Below are positions 1-9,610 of a stretch of 64,000 nt of DNA, in pieces. The stretch spans positions 11,130,386 through 11,194,385 of the forward strand of contig NC_087063.1 of assembly GCF_963678635.1 (NCBI RefSeq), given 5' to 3'. Each line of letters opens with the position of its first letter. The stretch's first letter is position 1. Position numbers and translations under genes: made by a program. The notes beneath the pieces are model-generated. The model saw only the letters and a list, made by a program, of their open reading frames with translations. It did not search any database and was not told the DNA's origin. The stretch comes from Symsagittifera roscoffensis (lineage: Eukaryota; Xenacoelomorpha; Acoela; Convolutidae).

Positions 1-1612
1 GTGTGGGCCGCTCTGGAAAGTTCGAACAGCTCGACAGCCCATCGTCCGTCTCTGACTTAAGTGATTTAACAAGACCCGATGAACCTTTTATTTTCTGTAA
101 TCGTCTCAAGATACAAATTTTGTCCCTATGATTAGGACAATCAACAACTTCATTTTGTTTTGAATTCTCAATCATTTCATATCGAGTTTTGACCGGTAAA
201 GCATATCCCAGCTTCCTCCCTCTCTGTATCGTGATCGGTATATCAAGGGTATTCAACAAGACACTGACGCAGAGGCCGCTCTTCGTTATCGAGAAGGATC
301 TTCCTAAAACAGCAGCACTTTGACTATTAGGGTTCGGAACTATGCACACTTGCTTTTTGTCACTTAGTTCATTGTAATTTTTTATCCGCAAGCTTACGAT
401 TGCTGCTTCATTCGCTTTTAGCCTCACCCTCCTACTCAAGAATACCGGTGCTTTATTCTCATTCGCTATTATTAAATATACCGGTTTTATTGCGTACCTC
501 CTATCCGGGTTTCTTATCCTGAACATCGCATTGTTTAAATCAATCGTTCCGTCAAAGTTCCTGCTTAAGTCCCTGCCTAAAATGAATTGGTCAGACTCGT
601 CCAGGTTTTCTACTACAAGAAAGCTCATCCACAGATTGCGTTCCCCCAGGTTCAGGGCTATTATTGGTGTCCTGCCTAGCACTTGCAGCGCCCCTTTGTT
701 GGCTGCTGACAACCGTATTCTTGAGTCTATCAAGTCATCTTTGTCGAAGCCCATTCGCTCCCAAGTTTCGATTGGTATTACACTCAAGACCGCTCCAGTA
801 TCGAGTAACCCACGCAAGTGAGTCTTTTTGCCATTTATGTCGAGCACGTGTGCTGACATGTCTGCCTCTGTCCCTATGTGCATTGCATCTTCCTCCAGCA
901 TGGCAGAGTGTCCAATCGACCTCACTTTTAATTCTTCTTTTCCTACGTAGATCTGCCCTACTAGATCTTCATCGCAGGTTATCATTGTTTTCGTATAGAT
1001 GTTTATTCCGTCTATATTTAGCATCACCTCATGCGGACCATAAGCTTCCGTGTATCTGTTATCAATTCGGACTGACTTGCTACCCCCTCTTGTGAGTAGC
1101 GCTCGTACTGCTCTAGAAGTCGTTTGTGGACTTATACCATTCAAGTAGTCAGCGTACACATCAATGTGCATTATTGTCTGGTCGCTCGGTTCGCTCAAGT
1201 TTCTGGTTACCTCATGGCCGCCCACGGTGATTATCGACATTATTCTAGCCCCGATTTTCGTTATGCCGAATGGTTTTCCCGTCACCATTTTCACGGTGTT
1301 GCAATTTCCGCTCTTTGTCGACCCCGCTACAGCCTCTGATGTTGACTTCGAGCACGCCAATGCCTCATTGAATTTCTGTCTATCGATTTCCTGTTTTAGT
1401 CGTTGTTCTCTTTCTTTTGCCGCCAGATCCTGCTTCACCTTGTCGATAGCTTCCGCCGCCGCTTTCTCATAATTTATCTCGAGAGTGTTCCCGGCCGTGG
1501 CTTCTAATGCACTATTAATTTGCGTTACAGCTTTCACTGTTTTCGTTGGCAGTTCCGTGCTCGGTGCTCCTAAGTTTTTCGATTCAAACTCATTTTGTCT
1601 ATTCCGTTGAGT
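1..1612 (-). pseudogene. Ty3/gypsy-like pol N-terminus with retropepsin, runs off window edge
   Basis: The minus strand is open in one frame from 1612 to base 1. It encodes a charged coiled-coil-like start, then an aspartic protease (retropepsin) domain whose active site reads LLDTGAVLSVIP (about 775-810), followed by a flap-like region and an ILGRD motif typical of retroelement proteases near 550-640. Reverse transcriptase is expected further left, outside the window. The frame is the same as that of the preceding gag segment and is separated from it only by a TAG at 1613-1615, so gag and protease were probably one polyprotein. The active-site triad DTG is intact here, but the element is dead because gag carries stops and frameshifts. 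The type call rests on the protease sequence pattern and gag context; no RT is visible to confirm the clade. Confidence 0.75.
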
Positions 1613-3764
1613 CTACACCGCTGCTAGTGCTAATTTATGTTTGTGGTGGCTCTGGTCCTTGACGGCCTCCCAAAACAAGGAACAATCCATTCTGAAGTGC
1701 CCTTCCTGATTGTAGAAGAAGCATCTTGCACCTATCTTGATGATTAAGCCACTATAGTATTCGTGTTCCTCCATCTGGCTCATGTCTTCCTCATCTGGTG
1801 CGTAACCCAGACTCTTCATGCCCTGTTTATATGTTGTGCAGTCAGCCACGTGATGATCAGCTGACCCGCAGTTCGCGCATGATCTGCCTTTGTCCATGTC
1901 ATCTCTAGGCTTGTACCATGAGGACCTTTGAGGTTGGCTCCCCCCTTGAGTATTCCTGTTATCCGTATATGAGTATTTCTTGGGTTTCATTAGCATGTAC
2001 TCTCTCGACTTCTGTCTCATCTCTTCTGGGGTCGGTGCGCTATCTTTCGACAATGTGTAGTTTGTTGCTAACATTGTTCTCAAGTCATCACTCTTTACCC
2101 CATCAATGAACTTCGAGGCGATGCTAAAGTTTCTTCTGTGTGTCGACTCTTCAGGGTCACTCCTTCTTCTCAAGCTCTCAAGGTCATCTAGGAACCGATC
2201 AATCGATTCATCGTCGCTTTGCCTTCTCTTTTCAAATCGCATCATCGCTTGGTGACCCTTCATGCCCGACCCAAATCGATTCAACAATATTTCGAAAATT
2301 TTATCTGCGGTGTCGCGTTCTTCTTCTTTCTTTGCAACCACGCATTTCAATGCCCTGCCTTCTAGGTTGCTGAGTATCGCTGTGCATGCTTATCTTTCAT
2401 CATTCAAATTGTCCTGTTCTAAATGTAATCTCATAACTTCTACCCAAGTGTCAATGCATCCATCCGAATCGTCCTTGAATTCTTTCGGTTTTTTGAATGT
2501 TTTCCTGGACTTGCCCCCTCCTCTATCACTCGAGTCAGTGTTCTCGTGGCGAAGGATTCTAGAGTCCTGTTCATCATCTCCCAAGTGCTTGCCCACGTCA
2601 TGGCGTCTGGACCAGGGTTGCTGTGAGCTGTGGAGTCCCCTGGACCATTCGTTGTATTAGCTGTCCCATTCTTCATAATTAATGTGGCAGCTACTGGTGC
2701 TGTGTTCACCGCCCGGGTGAAAGGCAACGGTGTCGATTGCTGTTTGTTCCCTTGTGGTTCCAAGAAGTCAACTCTGTTGCCTTGCGAGCGATCCGCTGCT
2801 GGCCTGTCTTGTGACGTAGAGTTTCTCAAGATTGCATCCAATTTCGCCTGTATTGCACATGAAATTTCAGCCTGGGTCCTGCTCATTGCTTCCATCCTCG
2901 TTTCCAGACTCCCCAACTGGTTGTTGACATCATCATATCGGTTTTTCATTTGTTGCAGATCTTTTTTGATGTTCTTCTCTCGTTCTTCGTCAGTGGCATT
3001 TACCTTGTCTGACATCTGTTGAATCTTTTCTTCAGTTGCCCTGGCCAGGTTGAAATAGTTGTCCAGGTACTCGTGTTTATTGTATCTTAATTCTTTTCTT
3101 ATTACTTCTCTATCCTCCTCGCTGTGCTTCAATTTCTTGTCGATCTGCTCTAGCTTTGCCATCAAACCGCCCAGCTCAAGAGAAGTTGTTTCATGGTCCA
3201 CTGTTGCCCTGTTGTTGTCTGCTGTTTCCGTTCTGGCTTGTTCTTTGCTTTGGTCGGTGTCTGTCGTCTTCGTGAGAACTGTCCCAAATGTTCGTGCTCT
3301 TTCAGTTTTCGGTTCTTCAGCTGTGTTATCCCTCGACTTCATTCCGAACATCATCGCCAACTTTCCGTAGAAGACGTTTTCTTTACTTGAGAGTCATCTT
3401 TCACCGTTTCTGGCGTGTTGCCTGTTGTGTCTTCCAAAGCGTCTATCGGCGAGAACTCCATGGTTTTTGGATTTCGATCTTCCACATGAGGCATCGGTGT
3501 CGATTCCGTTGTTTTCTTTTCCACCTCATCTACGCTCTGGTCTGGTGTCTCTAGATCAATCTCAATCGCAGGCTCCGTCTGTTTTTCTTTAGCACCGTCT
3601 TTCGTCTTGTTTTCAGTACTACTCCTCGTGCTGACCATGCTAACTGAAAAGTTTTTGTTTGTTGCCTTTGGTTCCATTGGTTTTACTTTACGTAGTGTTG
3701 AGTTATACTTTGTTTTTGATTCAGTAGATCTTCTTTCTGCCACCGGTACCCTGCTTCGCCTCAT
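1613..3764 (-). pseudogene. Decayed gag of Ty3/gypsy-like element
   Basis: Gag-like polyprotein on the minus strand starting at ATG 3764. The first part (3764-3360) is rich in Ser, Thr, Glu and Lys. The next (3360 to about 2550) holds a long coiled coil. The last (2596-1613) is a capsid-like helical domain followed by a zinc knuckle CANCGSADHHVADC and a second Cys/His cluster. The reading frame is broken: frame changes near 3360 and near 2548, a TAA at about 2390 and a TAG at 1613. The flanking peptides read on smoothly across each break, so these are lesions in an old copy rather than separate genes. Both stop codons could come from single C-to-T changes in glutamine codons. The element is probably non-autonomous now. 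Confidence 0.75.
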
Positions 3765-4009
3765 TATTTTTATTTACAATTGTTCCTATTTACAGTATTA
3801 CTATATACACAATTCTACTCTAAGAAGAAATTATTTTGTGAAAAAATTGTTAAAAGGTAATATGCAACGTGATAAAAACAATATTCCCAGTTCTCTTTCA
3901 AACCTTTCGAAAAACTTCCTTTATTTGTGGTTACTACCGTATTGGGTTCCGACTAGTCCTATTCTGTTTAATTCTGTTTTAACACTCTTATTGTAGCTTT
4001 GCCCCAAAT
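3765..4009. other. AT-rich leader upstream of the gag pseudogene
   Basis: Short non-coding stretch between the gag start and the minisatellite. It has no open frame with recognisable similarity. It presumably belongs to the 5' untranslated leader of the retroelement, but I could not identify a primer-binding site or an LTR edge. Confidence 0.3.
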
Positions 4010-4870
4010 TTTTATACCGTCCCAAGACCTCCAGTTACTGTCCCTACTCTTCTTTGTCCCGTCCCAGGCTTTCTTTCTACTGTCCCAAGACTGTTCGGTA
4101 CTGTCCCAGTACTTTTTGTTAGTGTCCCAAGACCGTTCGGTACCGTCCCAGTACTTCTTGTTAGTGTCCCATGACCCCTGTCCCAAGAGTACTATCCCAA
4201 AACTACTGTCCCAAGACTGTCCCAGGAGTACTGTTCCAAGGGTAGTGTCCCAAGACTACTGTCCCAAGACTAGTGTCCCAAGGCTAGTGTCCCAAGACTA
4301 CTGTCCCAAGACTACTGTCCCAAGACTACTGTCCCAAGACTAGTGTCCCAAGAGTACTGTCCCAAGGGTAGTGTCCCAAGACCACTGTCCCAAGACTACT
4401 GTCCCAAGACTACTGTACCAAGACCACTGTCTCAAGACTAGTGTCCCAAGACCACTGTCCCAAGACCACTATCCCAAGACCACTGTCCCAAGACCACTGT
4501 CCCAAGACTAGTGTCCCAAGACCACTGTCCCAAGACCACTATCCCAAGACTACTGTCCCAAGACCACTGTCCCAAGACTAGTGTCCCAAGACCACTGTCC
4601 CAAGACCACTATCCCAAGACCACTGTCCCAAGACCACTGTCCCAAGTTTAGTGTCCCAAGACCACTGTCCCAAGACCGTACCGTCCCAAGACTATACCGT
4701 CCCAAGACTTTACTGTCCCAAGACCGTACCGTCCCAAGGCTGTACTGTCCCAAGACTGTACCAAGACTGCTCTGGCCCAAGACTGTCCCAAGACTGCACT
4801 GTCCCAAGACTGTCCCCAGACTGCACTGTCCCAAGACTTCTTTGGTACTGTCCCAAGACTGTCAACAAGT
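4010..4870. repeat. 14-bp minisatellite (CTGTCCCAAGACTA-type)
   Basis: About 60 degenerate head-to-tail copies of a 14-bp unit of the form ACTACTGTCCCAAG, with ACC, GTA, TAG and similar variants at the first positions. Because 14 is not a multiple of three, long open frames appear on both strands; these are artefacts of the repeat and not genes. It lies directly upstream of the gag pseudogene, so it may be in the leader of that element or simply next to it. Confidence 0.9.
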
Positions 4871-5700
4871 GTCTGAGCGGTGGGACCTCTTTTTTCTTCG
4901 TTGTAGGGACTTCTTGATTCACTGTACCTTGTACCACCTCTCGAGCTCTAGTAAAAATTTTCCCAAAAAACCCTCTCTAAATGGCCAAATGTTGACCCCC
5001 CTGTAGTTATCTTTTTTTCGATGTTCCAAGCAACTTGAAACCAAAACTTGTACGCAGGTATCTTGTGATCACCTGTTCGTATTAAAACCAAACACAAATT
5101 CTTACCAAAATGCAAAAAAAATTAAACAAGAAAAAGTTATAAAAACAGAGAGATGAACCCACCTAAAATTCAAAGGTGACAGATGTCTACCTTCTATCGA
5201 AAAAAATGTTTGGTACCTAATTGCCACGCGTTTTCTTCCCCCTACTAACGATCTTATTGGGTATCACAAAAACTGTCTATGTTCGTTCCCCCCTACCGAT
5301 CCGACCAGGGTACCTACCTTAACTCGATGTTAAATTTGGATATCCACCTACTATTACCAACGCGTGTGAATATCTAATGTAACTAAATCAACGATGTCGA
5401 TTAATTAGTTACTCTAATTTCCTCTCTTTTTACAATTTTCAACCACCAACCTCTAACCTAACCAGCCCCCTTTCTAACCTCCCCCTCTTTAGCCCCCTTC
5501 TTAAATTAAATATACCTTAAGCGCCGGGTGCTAAACCTCTCTAGAGAAAACCGTAGACCTGTCTCCAGGCCTGCTTGTGTAAAAACGTTCCTCAAAACCG
5601 GGGGATTTCGCTTATCCAATTTTACACTTATCCCCTATAATGTAGTGTGGATTTTAACGATACCCGTTTTGACCAACTTGAGAACTCGAGAACAGCCAAA
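4871..5700. other. Non-coding, no recognised gene
   Basis: AT-rich with C-rich patches (several CCCCC runs at 5220-5480). I see no coding region. It may be leader or LTR sequence of the gypsy-like element to the left, but the matching LTR would be outside the window. Confidence 0.4.
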
Positions 5701-5704
5701 TCTT

Positions 5705-5915
5705 CCTTGACCACTTTCCCACTCAGCTGGTCACCTCTTCCAGTCAAGACTCCTATTGGTTCAGCCCAAATCCTCCTGAACCGCTCTCCCAGTCGACTGG
5801 TCACCTCTTGCAGTCAAGTCTCCTAATGGTTCAGCCCAAATCCTCCGGAACCACCTTCCCACTCGGCTGGTCACCTCTTCCAGTCAAGTCTCCTAGTTGT
5901 CCAGCTAAGTTCCAA
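5705..5915. repeat. 70-bp tandem repeat, about 3 copies
   Basis: Three copies start at about 5711, 5781 and 5851, an exact 70-bp spacing. Each holds TCCCACTCAGCTGGTCACCT-like sequence and then TTCAGCCCAAATCCTCC. Copies differ by a few substitutions. A weaker related stretch (CAGCTGTCCACCTTTCC) is near 6955. Confidence 0.85.
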
Positions 5916-7380
5916 GCTATCTGAAAACCCTTGACAACGCCCCTCACTCGGGCACATTATTGAGGTTACTGGGTTAAATTGCTAGATTGATCGAAACGAT
6001 CGAACTTGTAAAACAGTATGGGTATAATATTTAATTAATATAAAGGTTTGATCCAACTAATCTGGTGTCAAAGTCACTGTCTTTTTTCGTTTTATGGTTT
6101 CTGTTCCTTTTCCTATTCTTTTTTGGTTTTTGTTTCGCTTTTTGTCTTTTTTGCTCGTGTTTTTGTCCCCCTAGTCACCCCCCTTTACTCGGTTAGCTAA
6201 GCCTCGTTCGGAGAGCGTACCAGGAAGTTTTCTCGAGTTTTCTTAAAAAGCTATCACGGTACAAGCGGAAGGTTTGCACGTTCCCGCCGAACCGTACTAC
6301 CGGTACTCTAGAATGGGCATGCAGCCCAAAGCTGTGTCAAGTGGGTTCGACTCCGTAGTCTTGATGTCGTAAAAACACCCAGGAGCGCCATAAAAACATA
6401 TGTAACATTCGTCTACTTCGGTCACATATGAGGCTTAAGAAAAATAGGCCCTATAACCATTGGCTCAAGAGTCAGGGACACTATCTTTTGTGTTTTTCTA
6501 CCTCAAAACGGTCGGAGCCAATTCGGTTCGCTTGCGACACGAAACTACGACCCGTTACAGCTTAAAGGCTACTACCAAAATATCCCCCCCACTCTAGAAA
6601 TGAGAACGTCCCCATACTTAGGTCTCAAAATACCCAAAATACACGAACGCCGTTAAAAACCGGGTCGGAACAATCCGTTATGTTACTTTTTATTAGACAG
6701 AGGGACTTTGATCCATTTCAGATGGATCAACCTGAAACTCACCTTATCTCAACATAACAATCATAAAACACACTCAAGAAAACTAAATTTGGAACTCACA
6801 TGTCGACACACTCGAGAATAGGGAGCAATTTAATTGATGAGCAACTCGAGAAATAAATATAATAACTTGAGTAGTTCAATACTAATCAGTTTTAATAACG
6901 GAAATAAATTTCGACTCTAGAATGAAAGTTTTAGTCTGAATCATTGGGACACTCCAGCTGTCCACCTTTCCACTGAAGGTTCACTCCGGTTCAGTTCAAT
7001 TTTTGTTCGCTCTTGCAATTAATCTGTCTCCTATGTCAGATAGGACAGCTCTACTCTTGTTTTCTACGACGGAAATTGCGAATAGCAATTTCCCACTGTA
7101 TTTATTCGACAACTTTCCCGCAATTGTAATTCGGTTGTTCTGATTTATTTCTTGTTATTTTCAGTTTCTGCGAGAAAACTGAGCATGACTGGCTCAATTC
7201 GAAAATTTGAAAAATTAAATTTCACTCCAAAATCAAGCATTTTCGTGTCCCTCAAGATCAAACTTCCAAATATGAGAGACTGGCACAATTGCTCGACGAA
7301 AAAATAAACAATTGACAAATTAGACGCCCATTATAGTTTTTACCTCCTGAAAAATTGCTTTAGCATGCCTAAACTCCTAT
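5916..7380. other. Non-coding, includes a segment related to the right-end TIR element
   Basis: No coding region seen. At 6375-6412 the stretch CACCCAGGAGCGCCATAAAA followed by ACATATGTAACATTCG recurs almost exactly on the other strand at about 63905-63945. The small hairpin GATCCATTTCAGATGGATC at about 6708-6728 has counterparts at about 62970-62985 and 63568-63590. This suggests a diverged copy of the same element, but the interior match is weak. Confidence 0.4.
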
Positions 7381-8373
7381 ATTTTTTGCGTACGAGCCCT
7401 TGTTTTTTTCAAAAAGATTTTTTTGGAACGCTACGATAAATTACTAAGAAATTCGTTATGCAAGGTCACTAACGTGAAAATGGATGATAACCAGTTTTTA
7501 CAAGCAGTTCTCCCGGCAGCCAAAGATGGCTTGGGCGTTTCTTCCGCTCGTCTACTCGCTTTACTCGCTTTCTTAGCCTCAGCAGTAGGAGCAAAAGATG
7601 CCTTGAGCGAAATCTTTGGTTTGGCACATGTGGATGGAACCTATGATGATGCGCTTAAACGGTGGTTTGACCTTGGAAAAATTGAAATGGCTCCGGAAAA
7701 TGAAATCCAAAAAAATTGGACGGAGCCAATTTTTGACAGCGAAATTGCAGACTTGATTTTACGACTCGAACCAACGGACGTAAAAAGGTTCAACGCGTTC
7801 CAGGGTAGAATTGGCTCCCAATGGTTGAACGTCAACCCGTGCAAAAATTTAAGGTTAAAACTGTCGAACCAACAACTCAGAATTGCGATAGGACTTCGAT
7901 TAGGATCAAAAATATGCGAACGACATAAATGCGTGTGCGGAAAAGACGTTACCGAAGATAGTTGGCATGGTCTTTCTTGCCTCAAAAGTGCAGGGAGATT
8001 CTCTAGGCATTCAAACCTGAATGCCCTTATAAAGCAGAGTCTATCATCTACTCACATTCCGTCTGTTTTAGAACCACGACACCTCTACAGGACCGATCAG
8101 AAGCGACCAGACGGTTTGACGCTCGTTCCATGGGCTGATGGTAAGCAGCTCTTGTGGGATGTAACGGTAGTAGACTCCTTAGCTCCTTATAGGATTAATG
8201 CAGTGTCTGTTTGTAACCCTTGTACGGCTGCCGCTGAAGCGGAAGAGCGAAAAATTGACAAGTATAAAGAACATGTAAATGATGGATATCTTTTTCAACC
8301 GCTAGCTTTTGAAATTCAGGGCGCGGCTGGCCCCAGCACAGAAATGTTTTTGATTAAGCTTTGTAAGACCTAA
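7381..8373 (+). pseudogene. 5'-truncated non-LTR retroelement ORF: RT C-terminus plus restriction-like endonuclease
   Basis: The frame is open from about 7381 with no credible start codon (a TTG at 7423 is the first in-frame start-like codon), ending at TAA 8373. The first 90 residues resemble the region just after the RT catalytic core, with a GLGVSSA motif and an Ala-rich AFLASA stretch. A Cys/His knuckle follows (CVCGKDVTEDSWHGLSC). Next comes a PD-(D/E)XK-like segment with RPDGLTL and LLWDVTVVDSLAPY, the arrangement of restriction-like endonuclease domains at the C-terminus of R2-type retrotransposons. The RT itself is missing, so this looks like a typical 5'-truncated insertion. A shorter, more diverged copy of the end of this ORF is at about 62480-62668 on the minus strand. 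The exact clade is uncertain. Confidence 0.7.
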
Positions 8374-8765
8374 GCATATGCACTGAGGAACCCAGAGCAG
8401 GCAACTTTTTAAAACAGAGAATCTCCCTGGCAATACAGATTGCGAACGCCGCTTGCGTACTCGGAACAATAAATGACAAAATAACTTTCGACGAAATTTT
8501 TTACTTGTAACACTTGTATATTATATTATCTCGTGTCGAGTTGCGTGTTCTTATTGAAGAAACGTAACCCGTATCGATTTTAATTGAAAAGGACTTAAAC
8601 ACTTGTCATCTTCTTTTATCATTATCACTTCCATATCTAAAAAATTCCAAGGATTTTGACTGGAATACATGATGAAGGGACTCATGACTGTAACCTCGGT
8701 TACTATGATACTTTTGACCTTCTGATTACCGTTTAATTACTATTCCTGTTGTATTTTGGACCTAT
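8374..8765 (+). mobile_element. 3' untranslated tail of the non-LTR element
   Basis: This stretch matches the minus strand of the right end: around 8410-8470 (ACAGATTGCGAACGCCGCTT) to 61905-61925, and 8520-8720 (around AATTCCAAGGATTTTGACTG) to 61620-61860, at roughly 85-90% by eye. A second partial copy is at 61185-61340. It is therefore the 3' end of the retroelement family; similarity stops at about 8765. Confidence 0.7.
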
Positions 8766-9610
8766 GAATACGCACCTTTTCAACGGGCTTCTGGCCAACA
8801 GGCTACCATAAATTCGGCAATTTGCGGTTTGAAGAAATGATGCATTTTCACCTATGAAACTACTGAAATAATTTACAGCGAGATAATTGAGTACACGGAG
8901 GGTAGCCCACTGAACATACCATTATTCACTTTTTATGGAAATTTTCGACTTGATATTATATACCACGAAACGTATCAAAATTGTGAATCAGCAGTTGGTA
9001 ATTCAAAAGTTTCAGCATATATTCATTGTATTGGCTGTCAGCGCAGTTGGTAACATGCAAAGTGAGTGAGCGTTGAGGTTCATGAGCAATAGTTACCGTT
9101 TGGGTGTTATATTAGTATCATGAGAAGATGAAGATCCACATACAAACTACCACTTTTTTAATACTTACTTTTTCAAAGTAGTTGTCCGTCATGGATTTCA
9201 GAATGATAAGATAGTAATGTTAATGTATTTAAGAAATTTAAAATGTTAATTCAAACGTTTTCGCACATTTTGTGCATCATCAGGATTAAAAGTTTTTACA
9301 ATATTTACAAAACGATCAAAGATCTGAAAAATGAGAAACAAGTCTAAAAAGGGCTCTAAAACTTTTTAACCAATCAAATTTAAACAACTGTAATTACATA
9401 ATAAATTACGTAATCATGAGTAACATTTCCCTGTAAATTTCGATTAGTAATTTTAATTAGTAAAATTAGATTTTTTAGTTTTTTGTTCTTCCAGGCTTAT
9501 AAAATGTTAATGTAGTTATTGGTAAAAGCATCAAATTAGGTTACTCTAAAAATTATGTTAGTACAAAAAACACTTGCTGGGATTAGATTTCAAACCGTTG
9601 ATTTCATTTT
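8766..9610. other. Intergenic, contains a hammerhead-like motif
   Basis: AT-rich stretch between the retroelement tail and the lipase stop codon. Apart from the hammerhead-like motif at 9245-9300 I see no gene or clear repeat. Confidence 0.4.
9245..9300 (-). ncRNA. Hammerhead-ribozyme-like motif
   Basis: On the minus strand the core box CTGATGA (9283-9277) is followed by a hairpin (GCACA, loop AAA, TGTGC; 9275-9263) and then GAAA (9262-9259), the order of a hammerhead core. After GAAA, AAC/GTT could form a minimal stem III. The sequences around TTAATC and GAATTAA could form stem I with one bulged A. Two features count against an active ribozyme: one extra T (9276) between CTGATGA and stem II, and a U rather than C or A at the predicted cleavage position. 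Hammerheads with a minimal stem III are known in Penelope-like elements and retrozymes of animals, but I found no such element's protein nearby. Confidence 0.3.

Noticed and set aside
1613-1615. Programmed stop-codon readthrough between gag and protease
   Set aside because: The frame is continuous, but gag also has a TAA and two frameshifts, so simple decay is more likely; no readthrough context was recognised.
4020-4940. Several ORFs of 70-140 codons on both strands
   Set aside because: They are translations of the 14-bp minisatellite, which opens many frames at once.
4010-5915. CRISPR array
   Set aside because: Repeats are contiguous without spacers and the DNA is animal.
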